In this document: piece by piece, positions 1 to 9,475 of the stretch
Position numbering within the stretch: position 1 is the first letter of the stretch
Layout of the letters: each line of letters opens with the position of its first letter
Source: Mesonia aestuariivivens
GTDB lineage: Bacteria; Bacteroidota; Bacteroidia; Flavobacteriales; Flavobacteriaceae
Assembly: GCF_019311235.1 (NCBI RefSeq)
Contig: NZ_JAHWDF010000017.1
Span: forward strand, 1-64,000
DNA length: 64,000 bases
Direction: 5' to 3'
Made by a program: the position numbers and the translations under genes
Notes under the pieces: generated by a model
Database searches by the model: none
Told to the model about the DNA's origin: nothing
The model's input: the letters and a program-made list of their open reading frames with translations, nothing else

Positions 1-35
1 AGGAATACCGAATACTTCTTATATCGATTGATTAA

Positions 36-125
36 ATTATATTCTTAAAATCGTAAAAACCCAGATTTTAGACTTGATCCATTATATTCTTAAAATCGTA
101 AAAACCCAGATTTTAGACTTGATCC
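36..125. repeat. Tandem duplication, two 45-bp units
   Basis: Two identical adjacent copies, 36-80 and 81-125, each ending in the sequence gacttgatcc. That ending resembles the core of the dispersed palindromic repeats found in the his operon gaps, so this may be a member of that family that has duplicated. No reading frame is supported here. Confidence 0.85.
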
Positions 126-157
126 GAAAATATCGGGAAATATATTTTAAGCATAAA

Positions 158-184
158 AAAACCCTCTGAAAATCAGAGGGTTTT
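158..184 (-). terminator. Intrinsic terminator of tRNA-Arg
   Basis: A 12-bp perfect stem (158-169 with 173-184, GC core ccctctga) with a 3-nt loop, followed on the minus strand by a T run. It lies just downstream of the minus-strand tRNA. Confidence 0.8.
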
Positions 185-196
185 AAAATTATAAAG

Positions 197-270
<74 letters not shown>

Positions 271-383
271 TTTTTGCTTTGTAAGCGGTTGCAAATATAT
301 TAATACTTCTGAATAATACAAGCCTTATTTTACAAAAAAATACAGCTTAATTATTAACACACTCATACTCAGAAATAAAAAAA

Positions 384-1742
384 TTAAAATTTATTTATAT
401 AAACTGTTTTTCTATTCAAAAATTCTTTGATCCCGTGCGAAGAAAGCTCTCTTCCGTAACCAGAATCTTTAGTTCCTCCAAAAGGTAATCTTGGATCACT
501 TTTCACAAGATCATTCACAAATACAGCTCCATCATCAAATTGGGGTATTAATGCTTTTGCTCTTTCGTAGTCTTCAGTAAAAATAGAAACACCCAATCCA
601 AACGCAGATCTATTAACTAAATCGATCGCTTCCATATCTGAGTTAAAACGTGTCACTGCAATTAAAGGCCCAAAAGTTTCCTCTTTAAAAATTGTAGATT
701 TTTTATTTACATTAATTACAATAGTAGGTTCAAAATAAGATTTATTACGCTTTCCTCCTAGTACTACTTTAGCTCCTTTATCTTTAGCTTTTTTTAATTG
801 TTCTTCTAAATCTATCGCTAAATCTTCTCGTGCTAAAACACCAATATAAGTGTCTTCATCCATTGGGTCTCCACTTTTAAGCTCTCGCACTTGAGTGATA
901 AATTCTTCTAAAAATTCTTCATAAATAGATTCCTGAATTATTAAACGCTTACCAGCAATACAACTTTGACCCGTATTTTGAAATCTTGCCTGAACGCAGA
1001 TTTTCACCGTTTCAGCAATATTAGCATCTTCAAAAACTACAAGTGCATTGCTACCGCCAAGCTCTAAAACAGACTTTTTAATTTCTTCTCCCGCAATAGA
1101 AGCTACAGAACTTCCGGCAGGTTTACTTCCCGTGAGAGTAACTGCTTTTACTCGTTTATCTCTCACTACTTGCTCAACTTTCTTACTACTAATAATTAAA
1201 TTTTGGAAACAGCCTTCAGGAAAACCTGCGTTTAAAATAGCTTTTTCTATATTTTCTGCACAACGCATTACGTTACTGGCATGTTTTAAAAGCCCTACAT
1301 TACCTGCCATTAAAGCTGGAGCTATAAATCTAAATACTTGCCAAAAAGGGTAATTCCAAGGCATAACAGCAAATACAACGCCTATAGGATCGAAACGTAC
1401 ATAAGATTCTTCAGCATCAGTAGCTATCATTTCCTTTTGAAGCTGATTCTCTGCATTTTCAGCATAATATTCACAGACCCAAGCGCATTTTTCTATTTCT
1501 GCTATGGCTTGTGATATAGGCTTCCCCATCTCTTTGGTAATGGCAGTAGCATACTCTTTTTTATTGCTTTTAAGTTCTTCTGCCAAGTTGAGCATGAGTT
1601 CTTTTTTTCTGCTAAAAGAAACGTGTCGCCAATCTTGAAATGTTTTATCTGCTTTCTTTATTTTTTTTGAAATATCTGACTTGGTGTGAACTTTAAATTT
1701 TTCTAAAGTTTCTCCTGTATATGGATTTATTGACTTAATCAT
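384..1742 (-). CDS. NAD(P)-dependent aldehyde dehydrogenase, succinate-semialdehyde type
   Basis: A 452-residue aldehyde dehydrogenase of the short Sad/YneI type, which oxidises aldehydes such as succinate semialdehyde to acids in the cytoplasm. Visible signatures are the oxyanion-hole Asn in PWN (residue 130), the general base Glu227 in LELGGSN, and the nucleophile Cys261 in NTGQSCIAGKR. The length fits the roughly 460-residue Sad family rather than longer GabD. It stands alone between tRNA-Arg and a divergent gene, with no GABA transaminase nearby, so the physiological aldehyde is not settled by context. The family is certain; the substrate is inferred. Confidence 0.88.
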   Translation of the reverse strand: MIKSINPYTGETLEKFKVHTKSDISKKIKKADKTFQDWRHVSFSRKKELMLNLAEELKSNKKEYATAITKEMGKPISQAIAEIEKCAWVCEYYAENAENQLQKEMIATDAEESYVRFDPIGVVFAVMPWNYPFWQVFRFIAPALMAGNVGLLKHASNVMRCAENIEKAILNAGFPEGCFQNLIISSKKVEQVVRDKRVKAVTLTGSKPAGSSVASIAGEEIKKSVLELGGSNALVVFEDANIAETVKICVQARFQNTGQSCIAGKRLIIQESIYEEFLEEFITQVRELKSGDPMDEDTYIGVLAREDLAIDLEEQLKKAKDKGAKVVLGGKRNKSYFEPTIVINVNKKSTIFKEETFGPLIAVTRFNSDMEAIDLVNRSAFGLGVSIFTEDYERAKALIPQFDDGAVFVNDLVKSDPRLPFGGTKDSGYGRELSSHGIKEFLNRKTVYINKF

Positions 1743-1910
1743 AATAAAATAAAATTTGACCCTAAATTTAAATATCTTAAAATTGGTTTAATTTTCAATT
1801 AAGATGAATTTAACTTAGGTTTCTATTGTTGAAAAATTAGTTTAAAACTCTTCTATCCTTTTTACTTTTCTCCAATTCATTTGTTTAATTTTATTAAAAA
1901 TCACATTATT

Positions 1911-2318
1911 ATGGATGTTAGAGATGAGTACTTACTACAAATTAGACCAGAAATACCTTCAGCTAAAGTTTCTGAAAACATGTCTGCAGAAGAGCGATTT
2001 CAAAATGAAACCTTGCGACCAGTAATAAAACTTCAACATCATTTATTAATTGAAGCATTTAAAAACTACATAAAAAAGCATAAAAATGTATTTTTTGAGC
2101 TCACTATAGAAAGAAGATTCCTCTATGTTGATAATGCTATACATAAAGATATGAAATTTAGAAATAGTTTAAAAGGAATGATTATTGGGCAATTTACCAT
2201 AAATGAATACCATAACTATATTAAAAATTCTTCTGCGCTCAATAAACGAATGATGAATTTGGTAAGAGATAGAATACAGAATAGCATTCAGCTTTTAGAA
2301 CAAGATATTGTTTTCTAA
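1911..2318 (+). CDS. Conserved flavobacterial protein of unknown function
   Basis: A small soluble protein of 135 residues from the Met at 1911. The frame is open from 1881, but the ten extra residues there look like translated upstream region, and MDVRDEYLLQIRPEIPSA is the natural beginning. It is rich in charged residues and predicted helical, with no signal peptide, membrane segment or motif that I can assign to an enzyme. Similar proteins are, as far as I recall, sometimes labelled glyoxalase in databases; nothing in the sequence supports that name. It lies 21 bp upstream of corA on the same strand and may be cotranscribed with it. Confidence 0.7.
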   Translation: MDVRDEYLLQIRPEIPSAKVSENMSAEERFQNETLRPVIKLQHHLLIEAFKNYIKKHKNVFFELTIERRFLYVDNAIHKDMKFRNSLKGMIIGQFTINEYHNYIKNSSALNKRMMNLVRDRIQNSIQLLEQDIVF

Positions 2319-2339
2319 AATTATACTATTTTTACTTTT

Positions 2340-3422
2340 ATGAGAGTGAGAAGAAAACACAAGAAAAAACTAAAAGTAAAAAATACTTCAGTTAATCAAA
2401 TTCCAGGTCAAGTAACTTATGTAGGAAATAAAGTTACTGAAAAACCTACGGTTGAAATTATAAATTTTGACAAAGAAAAAGTTACCCGTGAAGACAGTAA
2501 TAAGGTTAATGATGCTTTTCATTTTAAAGGAAAAGACAACATTACTTGGATTAATATTAACGGTCTAAACCACACTACTGAGATTGAAGAACTTGGTAAA
2601 CATTACCATTTGCATCCATTAATTATCGAAGACATTGTAAACACGCAACAACGTCCAAAATTTGATGATTACGAAGATTATATATTTGTCGTAGTAAAAA
2701 TGCTCTACACAGATAACGAAAATGAATTTGTAAATGAGCATTTAAGTATTGTCGCTGGAGAAGGTTTTGTGCTTACTTTTCAAGAGGCTGATGGTGATGT
2801 TTTTGACGGCGTTCGAGAGCGAATTAATAATACAAAAGGAAGAATGCGTAGTTCTGGCTCAGACTATTTAATGTATGCGCTTATTGATGCCGTTGTCGAT
2901 AATTATTTTATTATTATTGAAGGTTTAAGTGATAAAATTGAAACCTTAGAAGATTCTCTTTTTACGCAAGAAGTTGAAGATGATATGACGCAAGAAATAC
3001 AAGATTTAAAACGTGAAGTATTAAAAATTAGAAAAGCTATTCATCCGCTTCGAGAGGTGATTAACAGATTAGAAAATAGCGAGCATGAACTGATTGATGA
3101 AAAGACACATAGTTACCTTAGAGATTTACAAGATCACATTACCCAAATCTCTGAAAATATAGAGATTTACCGTGAAATGATATGGAGTTTAATGGATATG
3201 TATATGACTTCTATTAGCAATAAAATGAATGAAGTCATGAAGGTTCTAACCATCATGGCAAGTATTTTTATACCATTAACTTTTATGGCAGGCATCTACG
3301 GGATGAATTTTGAATACATGCCAGAGCTTAAATTTAAATACGGTTATTTTTACCTTTGGGGATTAATGATTACCGTTTTTTTACTCATGATTTGGTATTT
3401 CAGAAGAAAAAAATGGTTGTAA
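2340..3422 (+). CDS. corA: Magnesium/cobalt transporter CorA
   Basis: A 360-residue CorA-family divalent cation channel of the inner membrane. The N-terminal two thirds is the cytoplasmic funnel with a long coiled region (about 195-300). Two C-terminal membrane segments follow (about 301-319 and 337-354), separated by the family signature YGMN at 320-323 in the periplasmic loop. The protein ends in a basic tail (RRKKWL), as usual for CorA. The length is typical. The gene converges on truA with only 4 bp between the stop codons and no obvious terminator in the gap. Confidence 0.95.
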   Translation: MRVRRKHKKKLKVKNTSVNQIPGQVTYVGNKVTEKPTVEIINFDKEKVTREDSNKVNDAFHFKGKDNITWININGLNHTTEIEELGKHYHLHPLIIEDIVNTQQRPKFDDYEDYIFVVVKMLYTDNENEFVNEHLSIVAGEGFVLTFQEADGDVFDGVRERINNTKGRMRSSGSDYLMYALIDAVVDNYFIIIEGLSDKIETLEDSLFTQEVEDDMTQEIQDLKREVLKIRKAIHPLREVINRLENSEHELIDEKTHSYLRDLQDHITQISENIEIYREMIWSLMDMYMTSISNKMNEVMKVLTIMASIFIPLTFMAGIYGMNFEYMPELKFKYGYFYLWGLMITVFLLMIWYFRRKKWL

Positions 3423-3426
3423 AAAC

Positions 3427-4212
3427 TTAATCATTTAAGCTAACTTCATTCAAAATTAATCCAGAAGGTTGAGCGATATGTTCTAGTTTAATTCGGTTTG
3501 CTGCATTTAAGGTTTGTTTTATAAAATCTAAATTTATCTCTCCCCTACCTAAATCAAATAAAACGCCCATCATTAATCGGATTTGGTGACGTTTAAAACC
3601 TTTTCCTTTTACCCGCAAAACATAACTTTTCTCCGGAAAAAAATTAGCGGAATAAATATCATTCTCTACCAGTTTACACACATCTATTTTTCCTTGAGTT
3701 TTGGTTTCAGGCTTAGGTCTAAAGGCGTAGGACCAAAAATCATGTTCACCCTCAAAAAGTTTAGCGCCCTCTTGCATCAATTCAATAGCTAAATCGTCTT
3801 TCATATACGTCATAAAGGGCGCACAAAAAGGATGAAATTTTTCACCGTAAGCAAAAAAATACAAATATTCCTTTTGCTTAGGATGATTAATGATATTAAA
3901 GTCTTGATTGGTTTCTGTAATGGCTAAAGCTCGAATATCTGGCGGAAGATTCTTATTAAATTCTGATAAAAATTCATCTATATTGATGGGCTCTTCATCT
4001 ACAAAAAGCTCTACAAAAGTTTGATTTACTGAAACTTTAGCATCTGTTCTTCCTGAGGCTAAAAGCTTAAAATTTTTTCTTCCTAAAACAAAAGAAACCG
4101 TACGATCTACCATTTTTTCAACCGTAATTACGTCGGGTTGCTTTTGCCAACCGTGAAATCTAAATCCTAAATATTGAAGTTTTATAAGGTAATAATACCG
4201 AATGCGTTGCAT
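3427..4212 (-). CDS. truA: tRNA pseudouridine(38-40) synthase TruA
   Basis: A 261-residue pseudouridine synthase that isomerises uridines 38-40 in the tRNA anticodon arm. The catalytic Asp57 is in the motif ASGRTDAKVS. The RHQIRLMMG segment near the C-terminus matches the conserved KxHQIR-like region. The N-terminus (YYYLIKLQYLGFRFHGWQ) matches the family start, so the ATG at 4212 is accepted. It is a single gene convergent with corA. Confidence 0.95.
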   Translation of the reverse strand: MQRIRYYYLIKLQYLGFRFHGWQKQPDVITVEKMVDRTVSFVLGRKNFKLLASGRTDAKVSVNQTFVELFVDEEPINIDEFLSEFNKNLPPDIRALAITETNQDFNIINHPKQKEYLYFFAYGEKFHPFCAPFMTYMKDDLAIELMQEGAKLFEGEHDFWSYAFRPKPETKTQGKIDVCKLVENDIYSANFFPEKSYVLRVKGKGFKRHQIRLMMGVLFDLGRGEINLDFIKQTLNAANRIKLEHIAQPSGLILNEVSLND

Positions 4213-4337
4213 TTACTTTTTTATCAAAAATAAACACTATTAAGAGATTGTCAAGAAACGAATTCAATTTCGTCTAAAATAATTCATTTTATTATTTTTT
4301 GCTTTCCTATTTGTAAAGGAAGCCAAAGAATAATTTT

Positions 4338-4345
4338 TAACTTTG
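4338..4345 (+). promoter_or_regulatory. Probable -7 element upstream of cysE
   Basis: TAACTTTG matches the Bacteroidota -7 consensus TAnnTTTG, 20 bp before the cysE ATG. A TTG at 4311-4313 could be the -33 element, but the 24-bp spacer is slightly long. Confidence 0.5.
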
Positions 4346-4364
4346 AGGAGTAGAATTTCAATAC

Positions 4365-5153
4365 ATGAATAAAAAAGAAATCATTGCGAATATTAAAGAT
4401 CAAAAACAAAATCCGCATCTTAAATTTCAGCTAAAAACAAAAACAGAAAATTTCACCATTAAGTTGTTTCATACACTTTTTGATGCAGAAATTCCGGTAG
4501 AAAAAAATATTGATGAGTTAGAACAAGATTTTGAAAGGTTAGTAGATTTAGCTTGTTGGGAACACAAAAAACCTTGCCGAAAACTTTGGCAGAATTATAT
4601 GCATCAACTTCCAGAATTGTTATGCAAACTTAATAAAGATGCAGAAACCATTTTTAAAAATGACCCCGCAGCTAATTCTATTGAAGAAATTTATTTATGT
4701 TATCCAGGTTTTTTTGCAGTAGCTATTTATCGTTTTGCACACGAGTTTTATAAAGCGGGATTCCCATTAGTACCAAGAATGATGACCGAATATGCGCATC
4801 GTCTCACTGGAGTAGATATTCATCCAGGAGCAAAAATTGGCACTTCTTTTTTTATAGATCATGCTACCGGAATTGTAATTGGAGAAACAGCAGAAATTAA
4901 AAATGAAGTAAAAATTTATCAAGGAGTTACGCTGGGAGCTTTGTATGTAGAGAAGAATCTAAAAAATACCAAACGTCATCCCACTGTTGAAGAAAATGTG
5001 ACCATTTACGCTAATGCAACAATTTTAGGCGGAGATACTATTATCGGAAAAAACAGCATTGTTGGCGGTAATGTTTGGCTCACTTCTTCTATCCCAGAAA
5101 ATTCTATCGTAACCCATAGCCCAGAAATTAAAATTAGAAAAAATCATGAGTAG
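4365..5153 (+). CDS. cysE: Serine O-acetyltransferase
   Basis: A 262-residue serine acetyltransferase that makes O-acetylserine from serine and acetyl-CoA, the first step of cysteine synthesis. An N-terminal helical domain is followed by a left-handed beta-helix of hexapeptide repeats (from about residue 150: IHPGAKIG, IGETAEI). The catalytic His is in the IDHATGIVIGE segment. The C-terminus ends in a flexible basic tail. The gene overlaps cysM by 8 bp, so the two enzymes of the pathway are translationally coupled. This arrangement supports the specific assignment over other hexapeptide acetyltransferases. Confidence 0.95.
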   Translation: MNKKEIIANIKDQKQNPHLKFQLKTKTENFTIKLFHTLFDAEIPVEKNIDELEQDFERLVDLACWEHKKPCRKLWQNYMHQLPELLCKLNKDAETIFKNDPAANSIEEIYLCYPGFFAVAIYRFAHEFYKAGFPLVPRMMTEYAHRLTGVDIHPGAKIGTSFFIDHATGIVIGETAEIKNEVKIYQGVTLGALYVEKNLKNTKRHPTVEENVTIYANATILGGDTIIGKNSIVGGNVWLTSSIPENSIVTHSPEIKIRKNHE

Positions 5154-6030
5154 CATATTAGATTTAATAGGAAACACTCCTTTAGTAGAAGCACAGCATC
5201 TTAATACTAACAAAAACGTAAAGTTGTTTTTTAAATTAGAAGGAAATAATCCCGGAGGAAGCGTAAAAGACCGTCCTGCTTATAATATGATTAAAAGTGC
5301 TGTAGAACGTGGTGATATTGATAAAAACACCAAACTTATTGAAGCTACCAGCGGAAATACCGGCATTGCTTTAGCGCTAATTGCCAATCTTTACAACTTA
5401 ACTATCGAATTGGTTATGCCAGAAAATTCTACCAAAGAACGGGTACAAACAATGCGGGCTTATGGTGCAAAAGTGACCTTAACTTCAAGTGATCGTGGTA
5501 TCGAAGGTTCTCGTGATTACGCAGATGATAAAGTTAAACATGAAGGTTTTGTTGGCTTAAACCAGTTTGCCAACGACGATAACTGGAAAGCTCACTATAA
5601 AACTACCGGACCAGAAGTTTGGCGAGATACCAATCAAGAAGTTACTCATTTTGTTTCTTCTATGGGTACAACTGGAACTATTATGGGAACTTCTACCTAT
5701 TTAAAAGAACAAAATAAAGACATACAAATTGTTGGCGTACAACCCACCGATAATTCTCGTATTCCTGGGATTAGAAAATGGCCAAAAGAGTATCTCCCTA
5801 AAATATTTAATCCCAAAAAAGTAGATCAGGTAATTGAGGTAAGCGAAGATGAAGCTCGTGCCATGACTAAACGTTTAGCCAAAGAAGAAGGTATCTTTGC
5901 AGGTATGAGTAGTGGCGGTGCTACAGCAGCAGCTTTAAAACTTATAGAAACGCTAGAAGAAGGCATAGTAGTTTCTATTATTTGTGACCGTGGTGATCGA
6001 TATCTTTCTTCTGATTTATTTGAAGATTAG
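5146..6030 (+). CDS. cysM: Cysteine synthase (O-acetylserine sulfhydrylase B type)
   Basis: A 294-residue PLP enzyme that replaces the acetyl group of O-acetylserine with sulfide to give cysteine. PLP Lys41 is in GGSVKDR, the substrate loop TSGNTG is at 68-73, and the C-terminal glycine-rich SSGGAT segment binds the cofactor phosphate. The short length and the sequence between these motifs fit CysM better than CysK. The gene starts inside the end of cysE. A strong hairpin follows at 6074. Confidence 0.93.
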   Translation: MSSILDLIGNTPLVEAQHLNTNKNVKLFFKLEGNNPGGSVKDRPAYNMIKSAVERGDIDKNTKLIEATSGNTGIALALIANLYNLTIELVMPENSTKERVQTMRAYGAKVTLTSSDRGIEGSRDYADDKVKHEGFVGLNQFANDDNWKAHYKTTGPEVWRDTNQEVTHFVSSMGTTGTIMGTSTYLKEQNKDIQIVGVQPTDNSRIPGIRKWPKEYLPKIFNPKKVDQVIEVSEDEARAMTKRLAKEEGIFAGMSSGGATAAALKLIETLEEGIVVSIICDRGDRYLSSDLFED

Positions 6031-6073
6031 GTTTTCTTATTTAGTTAAACTTATTTGAGAAATCGCATGTTTA

Positions 6074-6112
6074 ATTTTCTTCACCTTGAATATTTTTCAA
6101 AGTGAAGAAAAT
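6074..6112. terminator. Bidirectional terminator between cysM and DUF2461 gene
   Basis: A 17-bp stem with a single mismatch (6074-6090 with 6096-6112) and a 5-nt loop, lying between convergent genes. The stem ends are A/T-rich on both strands, so it can act in both directions. Confidence 0.7.
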
Positions 6113-6169
6113 CTGTTTGTTTAAGTCTATATGAAATTAGAGACAAACATAGAATTATTGATTAAAAAC

Positions 6170-6850
6170 CTATTCATCAATTAATGAAACTCCGTTTAAA
6201 TCTGTGGTTAAAACACTACTCATATAATCAAAAAACGGACGAATAGCTTTAAAATGATTATCGACAGTTGCAGCAAAATCATTAGCTAGCACTTCTTTAT
6301 CTGTGAATTTTTTAGTAAAATTCCATTGTTTTAAATTTAATAAATCAATAGCAGGATGTTCTTTATCAAAACCTTTAGGTGAAGTTTTTAAACGTTCGCC
6401 TTCCACTTCACCCCAATATTTTTTTAATTCTTTTTGTTGAATCACCTGTTTTATTTCTTCAGCATCTAACTCAACTTCTTTTCTTATTCGGTATAAATCA
6501 TCTTTATGCGGATTCCAAAAACCTACAGCGATAAACGATTTATTTTCAGGCTGAATATGCACATAATAACCACCACGTAATGCTGGTTTTCTACGAGTAA
6601 AACTTGCTCCAAAATTAGTTTTATACGGCGTTTTATCTTTTGAAAACCGAATATCTCTGTATATTCTAAACGCTTTGGTTTTCTCTATTTGATCGTGAAG
6701 ATTCAGCTTAATTTCAATTTCTTTATAGAAATCTTTCATTTCACTTTCTAAAGCTTTAAATTCAGCTTTATGCTCATTGAACCAGTCACGTTCGTTGTTT
6801 TTTTGGAGTTGAAGTAAAAACGCTAAAGCTTCTTGAGGAACAGATTTCAT
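6170..6850 (-). CDS. DUF2461 domain-containing protein
   Basis: A TIGR02453/DUF2461 family protein of unknown function, 226 residues from the Met at 6850. The open frame extends to 6868, but MKSVPQEALAFLLQLQKNN resembles the usual family start, so the shorter form is preferred. Family signatures visible are NNERDWFNEHKAEF near the N-terminus, RIYRDIRFSKDKTPYKTNFGA in the middle and RGGYYVHIQPE after it. It is soluble, with no signal peptide. It is a single gene separated from thiN by a 0.27-kb repeat-filled gap. Confidence 0.85.
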   Translation of the reverse strand: MKSVPQEALAFLLQLQKNNERDWFNEHKAEFKALESEMKDFYKEIEIKLNLHDQIEKTKAFRIYRDIRFSKDKTPYKTNFGASFTRRKPALRGGYYVHIQPENKSFIAVGFWNPHKDDLYRIRKEVELDAEEIKQVIQQKELKKYWGEVEGERLKTSPKGFDKEHPAIDLLNLKQWNFTKKFTDKEVLANDFAATVDNHFKAIRPFFDYMSSVLTTDLNGVSLIDE

Positions 6851-6902
6851 ACAAATTCTTTTCTTCAAAGTTATAAAACTTCTTTTTACTTTTACTTAAT
6901 TC

Positions 6903-7130
6903 TAGACTTGTTCTAAGATCTTATCATCACGATTTCTCAGCATCCTCTCTGAATGAGATGTAAAATAAATTCAGTATGACACTACTTCCTTACATTTAAT
7001 ATATCTTCATCTCAAACTTGATATGGGATCTCATACAGATTTTCACGTATTCACTTTTAATTTTTTGACGTGATGCTAAATCAAGTTCAGTATCAGGTTT
7101 TCTTTTTATAAAACTGAACTGATCTCATCC
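6903..7130. repeat. Dispersed palindromic repeats downstream of the his operon
   Basis: A non-coding gap containing degenerate copies of short elements built around cores such as gacttgttc, ttcagtatgac and caaacttgat, interspersed with tcatc/atctcat words. The same words recur at 8397-8520, 9348-9475, 10861-11035, 12216-12248 and partly at 18715. No gene is supported here. Confidence 0.6.
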
Positions 7131-7136
7131 TGAAAA

Positions 7137-7781
7137 CTATTTCAATCGATCTTGAATAAATAATAACAAGTTCCCCTCTTGAAATCTTACCGTTGCCTTA
7201 TTTTCTATGATCGTATTTCGGGTTCCGATACGAGTAACTACACTTAAATCACCATTGTGCAAGGGATATTTTACGCCTTCAGAAACGATTCCTTTGGCTT
7301 CAGGAAAAGGATAAAGAGAAATAATTTCGCTTTTAAAATTAACTACTTCGGTTCCATTTTCGGCAAAAAAATAAAAGCCGAAATCATCAAAACACCTAAT
7401 TTTTAGTTCATTCTTGTGTGCTAACATTGAAGTTAAATTTCCTAAAAAGTGATCTTGTTCTAATCCGCTACACCCAAAAACAGAAACGCTAGAGAACCCT
7501 TCTTTAATAATAATTCTCAATGCCTTTTCAAAATCTGTTGCATTTTGATCTGGCGTTTCTATAATTTTTACTTCCGAAGAGATTTCTGACATCGCTATCG
7601 AATCAAAATCGCCAGAAACAACATCGGGTTGAATATTTAAATGTTTGAGTTTTTTATAAGCGCCATCGGTACAAAATATTTTCTTAAAATGAGCTAAATC
7701 TGGAGTTTCACTAGGAAATTGACCATTTATAAACAAAACTACCTCACTCTCTAATTTATAGGTATCTCGATGTATTTGCAT
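7137..7781 (-). CDS. thiN: Thiamine diphosphokinase
   Basis: A 214-residue thiamine pyrophosphokinase that converts thiamine to the cofactor thiamine diphosphate using ATP. The catalytic motif GDFDSI starts at residue 57, preceded by CTDGAYKKL. A second acidic stretch, TPDQNATDFEKAL, follows as in the family. The C-terminal beta-rich thiamine-binding half is present. Its start overlaps the hisIE stop (TAATG), so it is the last gene of the histidine operon by position, although the pathway is unrelated. It may therefore be transcribed under histidine control unless an internal promoter exists. Confidence 0.9.
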   Translation of the reverse strand: MQIHRDTYKLESEVVLFINGQFPSETPDLAHFKKIFCTDGAYKKLKHLNIQPDVVSGDFDSIAMSEISSEVKIIETPDQNATDFEKALRIIIKEGFSSVSVFGCSGLEQDHFLGNLTSMLAHKNELKIRCFDDFGFYFFAENGTEVVNFKSEIISLYPFPEAKGIVSEGVKYPLHNGDLSVVTRIGTRNTIIENKATVRFQEGNLLLFIQDRLK

Positions 7782-8377
7782 TAATTTCGCTTTTCTAAAA
7801 CCTTAACAATATCGTTTAATTCATAGCCTTTGGCTCTCAGCAAAATTAAATAATGAAATAATAAATCTGCAGATTCATTTAGAAATAAATCTTCATTGTC
7901 ATCTTTTGCTTCAATGACTACCTCTACAGCCTCTTCCCCTACTTTCTGAGCTATTTTATTCATCCCTTTTTCAAAAAGAGAAGCAATATAACTTTCATCT
8001 GGATGAGCTTGATTTTTTCTATTCTCAATAATTTGTTCTAATGCGGAGATGAAACCATATTTCTGGCTATTTTCTTCTTGCCAACACGTATCTGTTCCTT
8101 TGTGACAAACCGGACCTTCTGGGTTAACGTGAATTAAAAGAGTATCATTATCACAATCTAATTTGATATTGACCAAATGTAAAAAATTACCACTTTCTTC
8201 ACCTTTGGTCCAGAGACGTTGTTTTGTTCTGCTGTAAAAAGTAACTTTCTTCGACTGGTTTGTTTTTAAAAAGGCTTCTTCATTCATGTACCCTAACATT
8301 AAAACGTTTAGAGTCTTTGCATCTTGAATAATTGCCGGTACAAGTCCGTCCTTATTTTTATTAAAATCTATCTTCAT
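7781..8377 (-). CDS. hisIE: Bifunctional phosphoribosyl-AMP cyclohydrolase / phosphoribosyl-ATP pyrophosphatase
   Basis: A 198-residue fusion carrying out steps 2 and 3 of histidine synthesis. The N-terminal HisI domain (about 1-105) shows the metal-binding LDCDNDTLL and the CHKGTDTCW cysteines. The C-terminal HisE domain (about 110-198) carries the NTP-pyrophosphatase helix EEAVEVVIEAK with its acidic cluster, then NESADLLFHYLILL. It is the last his gene, following hisF after a 157-bp gap containing dispersed repeats, and is coupled to thiN through TAATG. Confidence 0.95.
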   Translation of the reverse strand: MKIDFNKNKDGLVPAIIQDAKTLNVLMLGYMNEEAFLKTNQSKKVTFYSRTKQRLWTKGEESGNFLHLVNIKLDCDNDTLLIHVNPEGPVCHKGTDTCWQEENSQKYGFISALEQIIENRKNQAHPDESYIASLFEKGMNKIAQKVGEEAVEVVIEAKDDNEDLFLNESADLLFHYLILLRAKGYELNDIVKVLEKRN

Positions 8378-8396
8378 TTTTTAATCTTTTAATTAT

Positions 8397-8520
8397 CTCT
8401 CGACTTTGCGCGAGGTGAGATTATCATTATTTTTCTTATCATTCTGAAGTTGATCTGGAATCTCATTATAGTTTTAAAACATAATTATTTTAATGATGAG
8501 ACAATAAAATAAATTCAGCG
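8397..8520. repeat. Dispersed repeat cluster between hisF and hisIE
   Basis: Contains ctctcgactttgcgcgaggt, then cattctgaagttgatctgga, then aaataaattcagcgtgaagc. These are degenerate members of the same palindromic repeat family as the other his-operon gaps. It is probably transcribed as part of the operon. Confidence 0.65.
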
Positions 8521-8534
8521 TGAAGCAACTCAAC

Positions 8535-9290
8535 TTATCTTCTTACCAAAATTCCCTTATTATTTAAAAAATCTTTCAAATTAGAAATAGCTATTTCTTT
8601 AAAATGAAACACACTGGCTGCCAAGGCTGCATCTGCCTTTCCTAGTTTAAAGGTATCTGCAAAATGTTGCATATTTCCTGCGCCACCAGAAGCAATTATA
8701 GGAATATTTAACTCCTCAGAAAGTTGCGCTAAAGCTTCATTTGCAAAACCGCTTTTAGTGCCGTCATTATTCATTGAAGTAAATAAAATTTCTCCTGCAC
8801 CACGCGTTTCTACTTCTTTTGCCCAATCAAACAAATTGAGTTTAGTTGGTATTTTGCCACCTACTAAATGAACTTTCCATTCGTTATCTATTTGTCTTGC
8901 ATCTATCGCCACCACTACACACTGACTCCCGAATTTAGCCGAAAGCTCATTAATTAATGCTGGTCTTTTTACTGCTGAAGAATTTATCGAAACTTTATCT
9001 GCACCACATTGAAGCAGTACATCTACATCTTCTACAGAAGAAATACCGCCACCAACCGTAAAAGGAATATTTACTTTTTCGGCTATTCGAAGTACTAAAT
9101 CTGCCAATGTTTTTCTTTTTTCTTCAGTGGCTGAAATATCTAAAAAGACCAATTCATCAGCTCCATTTTCAGCGTAAAACTGCGCTAAGTCTACAGGATC
9201 ACCTGCGTCTCTTAAGTCTAGAAAATTAACTCCCTTTACGGTTCTTCCGTTTTTAATATCTAAACAAGGAATAATTCTTTTTGTAAGCAT
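8535..9290 (-). CDS. hisF: Imidazole glycerol phosphate synthase cyclase subunit
   Basis: A 251-residue (beta-alpha)8 barrel. With HisH it makes imidazole glycerol phosphate and AICAR from PRFAR and ammonia. The catalytic acids Asp11 ([12 protein letters not shown]) and Asp130 (VVAIDAR) are both present, as are the phosphate-binding TVGGGI and ASGGAG loops. The length is typical. It is encoded in its canonical place after hisA, from which it is separated by a gap of dispersed repeats. Confidence 0.97.
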   Translation of the reverse strand: MLTKRIIPCLDIKNGRTVKGVNFLDLRDAGDPVDLAQFYAENGADELVFLDISATEEKRKTLADLVLRIAEKVNIPFTVGGGISSVEDVDVLLQCGADKVSINSSAVKRPALINELSAKFGSQCVVVAIDARQIDNEWKVHLVGGKIPTKLNLFDWAKEVETRGAGEILFTSMNNDGTKSGFANEALAQLSEELNIPIIASGGAGNMQHFADTFKLGKADAALAASVFHFKEIAISNLKDFLNNKGILVRR

Positions 9291-9347
9291 TTTGTAGTTT
9301 ACTGTTTACGCCTTTTAGCGTTTTAAATTCAACTTTTTATTTTTAAT

Positions 9348-9475
9348 CCTCTCGACTCCGCTCAAGGTGACATTTATTTTTTTCATAATCTTGGAATTGA
9401 TCTGGGGTCTCATCCGGTTTAGTTCTAACTAAATTATCATAAAAATGCGATGCTGAAATAAATTCAGCAGGACGC
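9348..9475. repeat. Dispersed repeat cluster between hisA and hisF
   Basis: Contains cctctcgactccgctcaagg, ggaattgatctggggtctca and gatgctgaaataaattcagc, in the same order as the 8397-8520 cluster. It lies within the operon and no gene is present. Confidence 0.65.
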
